Assembly: GCF_933775445.1 (NCBI RefSeq)
Contig: NC_065873.1
Span: 7,564,001-7,628,000 of the forward strand
Source of the DNA: Argentina anserina
Taxonomy: Eukaryota; Streptophyta; Magnoliopsida; Rosales; Rosaceae
Length of the DNA stretch: 64,000 nt
Direction of reading: 5' to 3'
Shown piece by piece: positions 36,401-49,147 of this stretch. Every line of letters begins with the position of its first letter. Position 1 is the stretch's first letter. The position numbers were made by a program, and so were the translations under genes. Below the pieces are notes generated by a model. The model did no database searches, was not told where the DNA came from, and worked only from the letters and a program-made list of their open reading frames with translations.

Positions 36401-38441
36401 AGCAACACTTGAGACTTGCAACCTACACTACCAGAAATGTGGAGTAAGATGAAATAGATTACAGGTAATAAACCTGATGACCTGTAGGGCTTTAGCAGTA
36501 TTAATAGAGAATGCAATCATTATCCAATATAATAAAGGGATCTCCCTCCATGCCTCCTTATAATTTAGCATGACTCTATGAGGCTTAGTAAGATTGTTAT
36601 ATATGAAGTCCTTGCAAGTAATAAAATGATCAGTCTTCAAAATATCTATGCCAACTGATAAGTTGATCCATGATGCAGTAGAGAAGGATGGTCACCACAC
36701 CTTGCACTTTGTGCAACCAATCCGAAAAGAATCGCAGGCCACGCTAACCCACGAATCTACGGACAGCAAAGAAACGTTCAGTTGCCAAGATAGTATTTTG
36801 TAACTTTGTACCACATATTAGAAGTACCTAAAAATAAGAGGAAAAAGTTTCAACTACAAGAAAAGAACCTGAACATATTTGCTTGCTGCAGGTATAATAT
36901 GAGCATTCTTGGGCCCAGCAAAAGCTGTAAAACAAAAATAAGCAAATTCATCACATTTTGGCCTATGCAATTTGCTGCATTCAATGCTACCCCAAATTGG
37001 TAAACAAAATATGTTGTGACATTCCAAATCTAGCACATCATATCTGTGCCAACTGTGCATCTGAGAAAAAGACTTTCCAGTCTTCAATACCTGTTAGAGC
37101 CCATGAGCCAAGGAATTGTGTAAACAAGAGCATCAGAACTCCACAAGTCAATCCAACAAAGAGCAAGATAGATATCTGATGCTGCAGTTCCTTTTTATCC
37201 TGCAGAAAGAGTATTTTGTCAATATAATAGGAATGAATTCTAGTATCAACTAGGGACTTCATAGTAAAAATAAAAACCAATGCATAAGACCAGCAAGGGA
37301 CATGGTTATTCTCACAAGTGTTACAAACATATAGCGTAGTATGCTAAATTTCTCTATTTTATGTAAACAAAATGTAAAACTAATCAGTAATTTCGCTAAG
37401 TAATCACAAACATATGCACTATGTAGTAAAGTCGGAAGCATCTATCCAAACACTACTTCTACAAACTTCAGTACAGGTTTATGTTATTTGAACTTCAATG
37501 AATTCTCAACTATGCCTTTACACAGGCCAAAAGAACTTCACCTCAGTTTCTCCTAAACTAGCAGCTTCTCAAAAACCACACAATCTCTAACTGACCCTAG
37601 AGTCGATTTATATCCTCTCCTCTTATTTCCCCTTGGTTTCTTTTGTTGGATGGAATTATCACTAAACATGTTCACTCATGTATGAACTTGATGTTATGTA
37701 AAGCCACATCCAAGCATATAATGCAGTAATGATCTCAGGAAACAAGCTTGTCCTCACAATATGTTACCAACCTTTTTGGCGAGCGCGGTGGCGACCATGT
37801 TAGAAGTAGCAATGGAGAGGAACATGAACAAAAGATTCATGTTATCACAAAAAACTGTTCCGGGACCTGCCCATCCAAAAAACCCAAACATCAACTGATC
37901 AAATCATTACTCAATTCAAACAAAATCCCAGTTCAAATAATAGTTCTAATTAACTGAACCACCAACAATTCCATAAGATTTGTTTTTCAGTAGTACTACA
38001 CTACTACTAATTACCCAAAGCAGCAAGCTCAGTAGAGCTAGCCTGGCCGATAACAGCTGTGGAGATGAGACTCATCAACGGCCCACAAATCCACAGCCCT
38101 GTAGCCGGACCCGAGAACATGACAATGTCCTTCACCTGCTTCCATAGACTCCGCTCCACCAGCTCCTCCTTCTTCGCAGCCACCACCTCCACCACCACTC
38201 CCTCGGACTCCTCCTCTTCAAATGAACCAACACTACTACTTCCAGCAATGCACGCCGGAACTAATCTACCGGCACCCTCACTTCTCGCCACCAAAGTCGG
38301 CAAACCTCGGGGCTTAACGTCGTAACGAACAGAGCTGTTAGAGGTCCGAAGTGGGTTGTAGAAACGTGGAGAGTAGGATAAGCGGCTGCGGGTTTGGAGG
38401 TGAGTAATGTGGGAATGCAGAGACATGGTTTCCAGAATCAT
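33419..38441 (-). CDS. Plastid MATE transporter, DTX46/DTX47(EDS5)-like, copy 3 (intact)
   Basis: Fourteen exons join in frame to 547 codons plus stop: 38441-38015, 37866-37772, 37199-37091, 36924-36869, 36756-36701, 36220-36082, 35934-35797, 35711-35643, 35549-35439, 35234-35106, 34787-34710, 34071-34000, 33894-33832 and 33520-33419. From exon 2 on, every exon has the same length as in copy 2, although introns are unrelated, so this is an older duplicate. The N-terminus is Ser/Arg-rich, like a plastid transit peptide. The core includes [50 protein letters not shown] and LEGTLLAGRDL. It is a MATE exporter of the plastid envelope. The substrate cannot be told from sequence, although EDS5-type salicylate or isochorismate export is one option. 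A second in-frame ATG lies at 38426. Confidence 0.93.
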
Positions 38442-39625
38442 TTTCGATGATGCGAGAATGATTGAGGAGGAGGAAGAAGAGGTTGGCGGGTTGAAGAAAG
38501 CAGCCGAGAGTGTATATCATCATATGCTACCAGCGGCAATTCCATAACAACTTTTCAAACAAAACAAAATTGCAGCTGGCGTGTCGTTTTGAGTTGCGGG
38601 GTGGTGTCGTTTTGGCGTGTACCCGAAGTGGAAATTTGGTGGGAGTTAAGGAAGTTGTGGCCGCCAAGATCTGGGGGGTGTTACAGGTGGAATACGTCTG
38701 ATATAAACTACTTAGTGTAACCGTCTTTCTTGCTCCCCTCCATTATTTTCTAGTATTTTTTCATTTTGGTACAACAACGTTAGGCTGAAATAATATGAAT
38801 GTTTTGACCATGAGGCACGTACAACTCTACTACCCCTTGCATTGTGGCTGTGAAAAGCAACGTTCGACAGCGTTTGTGCGATGTTTATTTCGGTTACTTC
38901 CTATCTTCGTATTTTAAAACTCGGATATGTATTTAATTGTAATCTCTTAGAATGCAGTGATGCTTGAAAATAGAAATTAGAAAAGCAAATGATGTGACTG
39001 ACAATCAAAAGCTCATGTTAGATTGTTCATATTTTTCAACATGTAACTTTAGAGACGTTTTTTTTTTCTTTTCTAACTCCGATTCTCAAAATACACCAAG
39101 AAGAAATGTTCAATCGAATGAAAAATAAAAACAAAAAAAATAAAAAATGAGGAAACAAACACACACTATCGACCACTAAACAATTTTTTCTCATTTAATA
39201 TGTTATCGTTACTTACTTGTCCACACATATTTTCAAATTTCTAGACGTGTCATTTGAATGTCAAAATTATTTTTTCTATAACTTCTAATAATAAAGTTAG
39301 AAGAGAAGTCAAAAAAGTCAAATGTTTAAATTTTTAAATTGTCTAATTTACTTGAAATTTATTAATTATCACTAGGTATATTCTCAGGAGACATAATAGT
39401 GTAACTTGACAAATAATAAATAAAAAAATAATCTTTTTTTTACAATTATTATTGATTTGCTCACCACAATCTCTATAATCGAAGGGAATTACTATAATCA
39501 TCTTACAGGCTAGTAGTGAAGTAAGACTCGGGAATATCACGTGTCTATGATCTAAGACAGGAAAACCATTAGTCGATAAAAAAATACTGGAGTATATATA
39601 TACCAATTAAGTAATTTCGCGTGGG
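38442..39625. promoter_or_regulatory. Divergent intergenic region between MATE copy 3 and MCM9
   Basis: The 1.2-kb region separates two genes transcribed away from each other, so it should hold both promoters. It is AT-rich from 38700 on. No repeat with clear ends was found in it. Confidence 0.5.
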
Positions 39626-39626
39626 T

Positions 39627-39647
39627 ATATATAAGGCTGTTCCCGCC
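39627..39647 (+). promoter_or_regulatory. TATA box and E2F-like site upstream of MCM9
   Basis: TATATAAG at 39627-39634 is followed by TTCCCGCC at 39640-39647, about 47 bp before the ATG. E2F factors bind TTTSSCGC-type sites, and plant MCM genes are known E2F targets, so the site fits G1/S expression. The motif is one base off at its first position. The function is inferred. Confidence 0.5.
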
Positions 39648-39693
39648 CGGTGAAGCCAAAACCCTCTTTCCCATTCCATCTTCATCATCTTCA

Positions 39694-42600
39694 ATGGCTT
39701 CTGCGGCAAAAGAGAAAGCCTCTCACGTCCCTGACCTGGCGGCGTTTCTGATACGCCACTACTCTCACCAGCTTCACTCCATCACTCTCTCCCCTGACCC
39801 CAAGCTCCATTACCCTCTCCGCCTCCAGTAATCTCTCTCTCCCTCTCTTTCTCTCCCACTCTAATCTCAACTCGATTCTCACTCGCTTCTAATCTCAGCT
39901 TCGCAGAGCTCATGGACGACGACCCTCCGCTGGCGCAGCTCGTCTTCTCCCAACCCACCGACTACCTCCGCCTCCTCGACGACGCCGCTCTCTGGGCTCA
40001 TGTCAGTAATTCCAATTCCATCTCTCCATTTACTTATTGTTACAATTGCTTATACTCTTGATTAAATTGAGCACACAAGATTAGGATTATTGATTTGGAT
40101 TAGGGTTTGATGTGTGCAGAAGGTTGTATTGGGGGATTTGCAAGGTTCGGGTAAAGGAGGGGTCAAGAAGGAATTCATTCATGTTCGGGTTGATGTCAGT
40201 GGCTCACCTCTCGAATGCCCCGGTTGGTTTGAGTTTGAGTTGTTTGACTGTTTGAGGATGTTGTTTTGTTTTGTTTTGTTTTCGTGTTTACGATTGTCGG
40301 TTAGATTTTGTTTTGGTTGGGTGGATGTGTCTGTGTGTGTAATGCAGAGACGTTTCCGAGCATTGGGCGTGTGAGGGTGAAGCAGCGCGGGATTCTGCTT
40401 ACTCTCAAAGGGACAGTGATTCGGTCCGGGGGAAGTAAGATGTATGAAGGGGAGAGGAAGTATATGTGCCAGAAATGCAAGCACGAGTGAGTGACTTTGG
40501 ACTCAATTACTGTGTTTGTGGGATTTGACAGAAATTTCTTGATTATCATGTGTTTTGATAACTGTGCTTGATAGATAAGATGTTTGTAAATTGGTGCATA
40601 CCGTGGTATATTGCATCTTTTCTACTTTGAGGAAAAAGTTATCATGTGAATTAAGTTCGTCTTTTCTTGTTGGTTGACTATGCTTGTCTGCAGATTCCCT
40701 GTGTATCCTGAGCTGGAATCGAGAAACTCCATAAGACTACCTTCATATTGCCCCTCTCAGGTAATTACTTATTCCACCCCCGATGATCTAAAATTTTAAA
40801 ACTTTTGATATTGATCATTTCCAAAAGTCCCATGAAAAAATTGAAATAGTTAGCTAATCCACTATCACATGAGGTCACCTGTGCACATGTAAAACATCAT
40901 AAAGTCAGTAATTACTATGTATTTGTTTCTTCAAAATAGTGAAATGGTTATGTACATCTTTAATTGTATAGGATTAAATGCTATACTGCTTTAAGTGATC
41001 AAAAGTGAGAGGGGACATTGCATCTCAGTTCAAGTGTGACATTATTCTGTTGCATTGTATTTGGATTGGAATTTATTAGTTTAGAATGGAGGCCTTGCAT
41101 CTGATTTTCAGTATGGTTGTCTTTAAAGTGTGTTTTCAGAGTTTGGTATCTGATCTGATGTATATGACAGGCTAAAGCCTGTGAAGGCACAACATTTGCG
41201 CATTTGGAGGGTTCTATATCATGCCATGATTACCAGGAAATTAAAATCCAAGAGAGTACCCATGTTTTGGGTGTTGGGGCCATTCCGCGCTCAATTCATG
41301 TCATTCTAAAAGATGATCTTGTTGATATTGTTAAAGCTGGAGGTACTTACATTAAATTTTGAAGTTTACTATATATATATATATATATATATAAAGTGCT
41401 AAATTTCAGATTCTTCTTGTTGGATGGAAATGTCATTTCTGCGAAGAAATTGTTGCAGTTGTACCATTTGCGAAGAAGTAATTATACCCTTTTGGATAGT
41501 AGACACGTCCTCTTAAGGTTCTTATTTTTTCTCTTTTTATTTTTAGGACTGAAATGAGATTACCAGATATTGATTGATCTATTAAAGTAATACAATACTG
41601 TTCAGTGATGCTCAAAATGAAGTTACTGAAAACATAGCAATATGAAAAGAGTGCTATGAGCGAGGAAGTCCCGAAATTGTGCCAGATGGCAAGAAAAAGA
41701 AGTGTAATTTCTATATTGTTTGTCTTTTCAAGTCATATTGCAGGTACTTCTGATTAACATCGAGAAATACCAAACTGACCCGGTCAAACAAAATAGTCAA
41801 TAGAGCACTAGTTGAGATTGTAATTAGTGGCTAACCTCGACCTTAAATCCAAGTGCTTTTAACCTTTGAAATCAGTTTCCATCAGTTACTCTGCTGTCTT
41901 AGTCTTTAGAGTCCTTCAACGAGGGCAAAACAATATTATGACTTGCGGCTGCATTGTGTTTTCTCAACTCTCATTCATAGTTCTGCCATAGATGCATAAG
42001 TCAACAACTTATTTTTTCCTGGTATAAGTAATTCATAATATCATCAATTCCCATTGATATGGTCAAATTTATTGTAACTAAATGCCGATGCAAATGACAT
42101 AATTGTTACTGGGATATTAACTGCAAAGTGGTCTCCAGACTTAAAAGATGTACGTTGTGACCTTGATCCTGTATTAGTCGCTAATTGCGTGAGGTAAGTA
42201 TAATATATGTCCTTGTTTAACTTACATCATATACAAATTAAATAGTACTGAATTGAATATATGTATATATATATTTTTATCTTGTAGGTGTATAATGCTT
42301 GATATTGAGTTGTGTACTTGTATAATTGAAAAGGACATGAATAAGTACCAGAAAAATTGAAAGTTAAATTGATACAAGTAATTGATTGGACAAGGCTTTG
42401 TGCTTCTTCCCTAAGAAAGATGAGAATCATATTACTCAACATTAGGATATTAAAATATAAGCATACCTCGTCATTCAATTGCCATTGTATGGTTGGTAAA
42501 ACTAATTCAATGTTTGAAATAATAAATAAGTCGAAGAAGAAACACTAAAATATTTTCTGGTATGCTTTCAATTTTATATATTCTTGTTTTGGAATGCAAA

Positions 42601-44331
42601 ATCTTGATTATTTTTGTGCCTATCTTTATACATTTGTCATTTGATTCTATACAGAGAAATTGATTCCTTTCGTCTTTCATAATTATGAGAACTAATGAGC
42701 TGAAATCGGACATAGATATACCCCATGATGTTATCAAAAAATTTGAGCAGTTCTGGTTGGAGTTCAAAGATAGGCCTTTGAAAGGTAAATAGTAGTCCTT
42801 GTGCTGTGCGTTGAAGGGTGTATTGGCTTCAGCTATCTTCTGTTCTTTTATGGAATTATGTTATTATGGAATATATCCGTGCCTAACATTTCTTTCCGAT
42901 ATAACTCCATTTTTTTCTGGAGACTTGAACAGGGAGAAATGCCATCCTAAAAGGAATGTGTCCACAAATCTTTGGACTGTTTACTGTAAAGCTAGCAGGT
43001 ATTCCCCACAACTCATTTTGTTTTTTGTTTACTTTATTTGGATTCAAAACAAAATCTTTGTTAAAAACTGATATGTCTAAAGAGGAGTGTGTATTGTGTC
43101 TCATGTTAGAGGAATGTGTATTGTGTCTTATGTTAGACAAATTTGTGAACATCTTTTGACTATACCAAAAAAAAAATTACTCGATATGTCTGTTTATTAC
43201 CATTTACTAATATACTTCAATTTCTGCTCCCTCATTTTTTTTATTTGTATCCTTTCAGAGGTTTCATAAATACATTTTATTTGTTTAAATAGTTGCATTA
43301 ACACTTATTGGAGGCGTGCAACATGTTGATGCTTCTGGGACAAAGGTTCGACGAGAGTCTCATTTGCTTTTGGTTGGTGATCCAGGTTCGTTTCTATAAT
43401 TGATTTAACTATTTTAAACCTCAGCGTATGACATCAATAGTGACTTCTCAAGCCTATTTTCTTTATATTACAAAGAACTTGCTCTTTTTCTTGTGACATT
43501 ACTTGATCTCATTCCGCTAGCTTCAATAGATATCAGTCTTAATGTACGCACAACTAAACATGCATTCACCTTTCAACCGTCTAATTACAGAGATGTTTCA
43601 GGATCACCACCAACATTGTGACCTTGCGTTCAACTCTTGGGCTGTACACCTATATGTAACCATTACTATTGAAACTCTCAGGCACTGGAAAATCTCAGTT
43701 CTTAAAGTTTGCTGCAAAGTTGAGCAACCGATCTGTTATTAACACAGGACTAGGAAGCACAAGCGCTGGATTAACTGTCACTGCAGTCAAGGATGGTGGT
43801 AGGTAATTGGTCCTTCAGCTTAAGCATCATGTTGTAGTTATGGAACTGGTTACGTTAGATTGTTCTTCCATAAATAATTTTCTATAAAATTCATTTGTTA
43901 TTCTTTGCATTGGATATGTTAGTGTTAAAGAAAATATATCTTCCTCCTAAATTATGCCTGATTCTCTGCCAAAATGATTTCCATTTGTTATTCTTTTGTG
44001 TGATTATGTATTTATTGAATTCAATGCAGATTGTCAACTGTATAGCTGTAGTATAATCAGTGGTGAATCCTATATAATGTAAACTTCATAATGAGTTTTA
44101 AATTAATGAAAATTATCTATCTACATGTCTTTCATCCTTTTGTGACTTAATTGGAAATCAATAGGAAATAAAGCATCAATGGTGAGTACTGCATATCATA
44201 TATACAAATTTTGCTGGAGGCCTTCTTAATGAGGAAACTATGTTTGTGCCACATTTAGGTGAGTGGATGTTGGAAGCTGGAGCCCTTGTTTTGGCAGATG
44301 GAGGACTTTGTTGCATTGATGAGTTTGATAG
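39694..44331 (+). pseudogene. MCM9: MCM9-like DNA helicase, truncated after Walker B
   Basis: Twelve exons keep phase: 39694-39827, 39899-40001, 40120-40222, 40348-40486, 40694-40760, 41171-41342, 42094-42193, 42690-42784, 42933-42998, 43293-43385, 43682-43798 and 44259-44331, about 420 codons. The N-terminus reads ELMDDDPPLAQLVFSQ. A zinc-binding MCQKCKHEF segment precedes the AAA+ core with GDPGTGKSQ (Walker A) and LCCIDEFD (Walker B). The match is to plant MCM9, which acts in replication and homologous recombination with MCM8. Two lesions are seen. The exon 7 acceptor reads AA (42092-42093) instead of AG. No exon carrying the following SMREHDRA-type segment, sensor or arginine finger is found in the next 1.4 kb. 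The product would lack the catalytic C-terminal half, so it is probably a pseudogene or a truncated duplicate. Confidence 0.82.
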
Positions 44332-45786
44332 GTATGTCATTCGATTGTGTCATATAATATTTGTTTATAGCCTTTTACTTTCCCTTATGAAACTTTCTAT
44401 CCATTGTTTTTCTCTTGCATCCAATATACATGCGTATACAACGACCTTACTCCATGATTATTTTCTTGTGATTAGAACTTTATAGTCACTAACTCACTAT
44501 GATCAACTATCCAAATCATCTCACAGCTAAGCGAGCTTGTTCTAATCCATCTTGGAGTGGTTATTTTTGATAAGTCTCCCGTTGTTTGTGTTCTTTTTTT
44601 GTTGAAACAGAGAGGTCTCCTTTTAAGTTTTGTATTAAAACAACGTTATGAAGTAATATGCTATGATGTGAGTGAATCTCATTAGTAGGCGATTTTCATG
44701 AGGAAAACTGTCCAACTGTCAAAGAACATTTAGCGAATGGCCCAAGAACTTGTATCCAGTTGTATTCCCCGAGAACCCTGATATGGAATGTATCCTTTTC
44801 AACCGGTGGTAAATGCATTAATCATTTTGTAAGATCTATTCTTGCATATCTATTTTTCATGCTAATATTTACAAAACACAGAAAATTTAATAATAGAGAA
44901 ATTATTACATTTTCAAACGTTGATCACTTGACTACACATCAAATAGATTCCAAGCAAGAAAAACTGATCCTCGAAAAGCTCAGATCAATCGACGAGTTCC
45001 CCTGAAGATGTGATGTTTCAGAAGCTTACGTTGGGATGGAACAGTATTTTGTATGCTTCGTTTTACTATATGTATGGAATCACTCTTTTCATTTACACCC
45101 AATGACAGACACCACAAACTACCTTATGGAGCAATTCAAGGTAGCCATAATTTACTCGCAATCAACATAACCCCTCCTTGAGTGGGTAAAGCTTCATTTA
45201 TACTAGACTCGTATATATGCGATGCGTTTATCACAAATGTTACTGGGTAAAAATGAAGAAAAACAAATTTTATTTGTGGTTACATCTATTTTAATTTTTA
45301 TAACACATAACCTTTTTGTGTAATTGTGTTTAATAAAAAGGGTGTTTCAGGCAAAATATATTTTGGTGATTTTTGAAAAATGAGACTTTATAGTTGTAGA
45401 GATGTACTTTCAAAATTAAATTCCTTGTGCAGTTAAAATGCTGAATGATGTGATATGACCTAAAGAGTAAATAAAAGGACTTTCAGGAACGGCCAAACAA
45501 AATGTAAAATTAAATGGCCCACAACCGCCTCATCATCTCTCTATTTGATGTTGTTCTCTTTGCCACAGTTCGTGCATGAAAGATTTTAGGTTTCCGGCAA
45601 CGAAAAGAGCGACGTGGAGACGGACAACGGACATGAAGTCACCTCGGTCTATTCAATCCCTAATGAAATCCCAGGTACCTCCCTCTCCTCTGTTATACTG
45701 TAACTGGTTTCTTCACGCTGAACATATTTACCATCTCTATGTGATTCTGAATTATAATTCATCTTCTCCCCAAACACCATTACAGT
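44332..45786. other. Stretch between MCM9 break and KRR1-like unit
   Basis: The missing MCM9 exons are not visible here. A block at about 45030-45205 is duplicated at 50583-50792. A short frame at 45576-45670 ends at a good CCCAG|GTACC donor and could be a 5' exon of the KRR1-like unit, but its phase would hit a stop, so it may be untranslated. Confidence 0.4.
45030..45205 (+). repeat. Duplicated block, left copy
   Basis: This block, with TATTTTGTATGCTTCGTTTT, GGAGCAATTCAAGGTAGCC and the GTAAAGCTTCATTTATA end, recurs at 50583-50792 in the same orientation. The two copies bracket the whole KRR1-like region. Confidence 0.8.
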
Positions 45787-46423
45787 ATGCCCGGCCATGA
45801 CTTTTCTTTATCAGTTACAAAGTTGCAAGAAGCTTGGCCCCTGGTGGAATTGGCTTTGGAAGAGTATGACATATCATGCACACTGAATCTGGTATGTATG
45901 AATGTTGCCCCTATTCTTTGTTGATCGGGTTTGTTTCACATTCGATGCACATATGACATTGTTGATTTGCTGAAATTTTGTCAGGTTGCGCGTTCCATGA
46001 CAATCTCGACAACCGAAAGGAGTATCAATCGACATGTTATTAGCAAAGCTAGGGATGTCCTTGAACTTCTGTCAACAACTCCTGTCCCGCCATCTATGGC
46101 AATCGATATCCTCAATGGTAGTCGGAAGCATATCCTCATCAAAATCGGGGATCAAGAGGGTGTCCTTTGCTCAAAATTTGGAATCAACAAGGTAGTTGTT
46201 TCAAAAACTTCCTTGTCTGCTCTTGTCATTGTTGTTTTGTCAAACCAGATTAGTTATTGTCGAAATTGTTACCTACATATGGTGCGCTGTTATCTTACCC
46301 AGCTTGATATACATAAGCTCACGTTTCTGCCTTTCTCTGATCTATCCTTTGTAGGAGGACTATCTTAAACGACGGGAATGTCTCTTCTCTTCCTTTGAGG
46401 GTTGTGGAAGACTGCATTACTAA
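45787..46423 (+). CDS. Small KRR1-like KH protein, copy a (126 codons, three exons)
   Basis: Three exons with GT/AG ends keep frame: 45787-45891, 45985-46191 and 46355-46423. Residues 15-35 (KLQEAWPLVELALEEYDISC region) and SMTISTTERS...ISKARDVLELLS follow the first KH region of KRR1, the small-subunit processome factor for 18S rRNA maturation in the nucleolus. The family reads WP.V..AL.EY...CELNLVEGSMTVSTT. The third exon gives EDYLKRRECL, like the KRRQRL start of KH2, then stops, so KH2 is absent. The KTKDPYI motif of KRR1 is replaced by SINRHV. KRR1 is usually over 300 residues. This could be a small gene, or the still-open remnant of a duplicate. Confidence 0.6.
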
Positions 46424-47394
46424 AAATGTGTGTCCTGCGACCGCTGTCCACAACTTTTTTTTGAAATGAAAAAGGCATATGTCGGACGCAGATCTTGCAG
46501 TCGACCCTCATAAGAAGCACTTGGAGATGGAGAACCCTGGTGAACACAGCATACTTGAATTGGCCTTTCTTTATGCAGAGGATTCCTCAAAAGAAAGGTA
46601 CCTTCCTCTCTTATTTTTATTCTTCCTTATACTCTTGGTTCGAGTCTTGCATTTTCTGTACTAGTTTTGTGTTACTGCATTCATTTATGTCTTACTTGTA
46701 TGCTTAACACCCTACTTCGATCTAAGCTTGCTACCTATGACAAAAACTGACCATGGCTTAATGTTCGATTGTTCTAAAAAAAGGTGGGAAATCAGACTCC
46801 GAACGTACTGATGATGTGTGAGGATAAAGGTTTAGATATAACATAGATCAATATTGAATGTCAAAGCCCAATCCAAAGAGTCGTTTAATTTCTAGAAACA
46901 CCGTATGAAACTATTGTTAGTGCTGTCTACTTAGTGCTATTGTTAGTGTTATTGTTAGTGCTATCTTTTCTTAGTGCTTACTTAGTGCAGCAGCTTCTTT
47001 TGTTAGTGCTATCTTTTCTTAGCTAGTGCTTACTTAGTGTAGTTTCTTTTCTTAGTATTGTTTGCTTTACTAGTCTATATATAGTTGTTTCCATTGTAGC
47101 TACAAACATAATTCAGTTGTAAAAACTAGCAGTTCAATACATCATTCATATTCAAACTATTTCCTTGTGTTACCTTCTTCAGAAACTAACCCGAGTAAAT
47201 TCCCATCATGTGCCTCATTATGTATAATGGGCTCTAATCCTATTAAAAGTAAATTCACCATTTTTAGGTCCAGAATAAACTAGAACACTTTAAGTCTCTG
47301 GTGGTGTACGTATGTATATATCATCCATGTTATATATATGTAGCGTTTTTATAGATTATGATTTGACTATTAGCGTTTTTATTGTTTTGTGCAG
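46424..47394. other. Spacer with a possible N-terminal exon and TTAGTGC-rich repeats
   Basis: A frame at 46479-46600 (starts MSDADLAVDPHKKHLEMENP) ends at a GAAAG|GTACC donor and may be the first coding exon of the next KRR1-like unit, though the phase is one base off. At 46915-47060, words like TTAGTGCTAT and TGTTAGTG repeat irregularly and resemble the border of an LTR, without a clear end. Confidence 0.35.
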
Positions 47395-47919
47395 CAATAA
47401 AGTTGGATGCAGTATGGCCGATGGTAGAATCGTTGTTGAAAGATTATGGCTTTTCATGTGATCTGAATGCGGTATTCTCTTATGTTGTGTTATAAATTAG
47501 TGAATCGATTAATCAGTACGTGTTTTCTTATCAAATTACTGTCAGCTACATGGTTTGATCCACACGAAATTGATTATTAAATTACTGTCAGGACAATGGT
47601 TGCATGAAAGCCTGGATTACTGGAAGGACAGGGGATCCTTATATTGTTGTTGACAAGGCTTGGAATCTTCTTGAACTATTTTCGAAAACTGATGTTTCGG
47701 CTTCTATGGTACACATGGCAGATCATTTCTTGTTATATTATCAAATAACAAGAAGGGCTTAGGAATAGTAATGTAAAATGTTCTTTTATCAGGAAACATA
47801 TTGAAATACTTTATGCTTCATGGTGAACAGTTATTACAAATACATATGGTTTTATGGAAATCACATGCTTATTATGTCACCTATGATACAAACATATGTT
47901 ATATGGAACTGATTCTATT

Positions 47920-48650
47920 ATTTTTTTTTTTTACAACAGAAGCTTTATAAACCACACAGAACAGAAACATAACAAAACAGGGGCCATGAACAAACCCTCA
48001 TGGGGAGCACTAACTGCATCACACTGAAGAACATGAAGTCGAGTAGGAGGATTCTGAATCCAATTCAGACTTAACTCCGACTGAGAAGCTAAATGAGCTG
48101 CCATATCAGCAGCACGATTGCTTTTCGACTGGTCCACGACCAGGTAACAGAAGAAAAGGACAAGGAAGAGTTCTCGATTTTAGTGATCCAAGGAGCAACT
48201 AACTAAGAAACCAAGTCCTTAGGGGATTTCAAAGCTGAACTAAGAGACAAACAATCAACTTCTAAAGTAAGAGAATGTAATGACCAGAGACTGAGCAAGG
48301 GTAGGACCCAACAAAACAGCTTTAGCTTCAGCCACTTCAGCAGAGAGAGCAAAAGAGGTGGAAAACAGACCACCAACTAAAACACCGTCAGAGTTTCTAG
48401 CCAAAGCAGCCTCCACCGAGATCAAAGACTGAGAGTTCCAAGTAGCATCTGTATTTATTTTTAAAGCAAGTCCGATAGGAGGAGACCAAACAGGACAATG
48501 TTCAAGAGCTAACTCAGATTTCCAAGATGGAAAATTTAGGGAAACTGAAGCCAGGAATTCTTCAGCAGCACCATAGGCTTTCTGTGATATCAAAATTGGA
48601 TTCGAGACTGAGTGATTGTAAACAAAGAACAAAAGCTGCTTCCAAAGATG
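47920..48650 (-). mobile_element. 5'-truncated LINE fragment with RNase H-like domain
   Basis: The minus strand carries LKINTDATWNSQSLISVEAA...NSDGVLVGG...AEVAEAKAVL, the RNase H-like (RVT_3) region at the end of plant L1-type LINEs. A T12 run at 47921-47932 on plus is the poly(A) tail of the minus-strand element. It is inserted inside KRR1-like copy b. Target duplication ends were not resolved. Confidence 0.75.
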
Positions 48651-48925
48651 GTGGACTTTGCTCAAGATTTGGAATCAAGAAGGTGAGTATTATTGGATAA
48701 TAATGCAAAATGCTGATCAAAAACTTTCATTTGTCGTGAGGAAGGTTATGGAGCTAGCTTAGGGTAGTATGAGGAATCTGCATTTTAGTTTGTGTGCTGT
48801 TATGTAAAACTCCTTGTCTGACTCTTCTCATTCCTCTGATACTGAAAGAATGGGGGGTTACTAATATCTGCTGCTGTGGCAGGATCAATTCTCTAAACAG
48901 CGACGACATCTCAAGCGTGCCTTAA

Positions 48926-49147
48926 GGCTGTGTTTGTTTTAAGGAATGGAAAGGAAAGTGAGAATCCTTTCCACCAGGGAGGGAAAGTGAGAATCCTTTG
49001 GGTGGGTGGAGGGAAGCAGTTTCCGCCATATTTTCCTTCAAATTGGGATTCACTTTCCTTTCCTGCTCTTTTTACTTGGGATTTCAAACGCAGGAAAGCA
49101 AAGGCTTTCCTTTTTCATGGGTTACATTCCGTAAAACAAACACAGCC
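48926..49147. mobile_element. Tourist-type (PIF/Harbinger) MITE with TAA duplication
   Basis: The ends are GGCTGTGTTTGTTTTA and its inverse TAAAACAAACACAGCC. Flanks are TAA at 48923-48925 and 49148-49150, the 3-bp TWA duplication of PIF/Harbinger elements. The length is 222 bp and there is no coding. It landed in KRR1-like copy b just after HLKRA. Confidence 0.88.

Noticed and set aside
39691..39882. Minus-strand frame at the MCM9 start
   Set aside because: It is antisense of MCM9 exon 1. The sense strand has the family match and splice sites.
40260..40285. TTTTG repeats as a regulatory element in an MCM9 intron
   Set aside because: This is a simple slippage repeat, with no evidence of function.
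47395..47720. Calling copy b a plain single-copy KRR1 gene
   Set aside because: The sequence is too diverged, and LINE and MITE insertions lie in or beside coding pieces.
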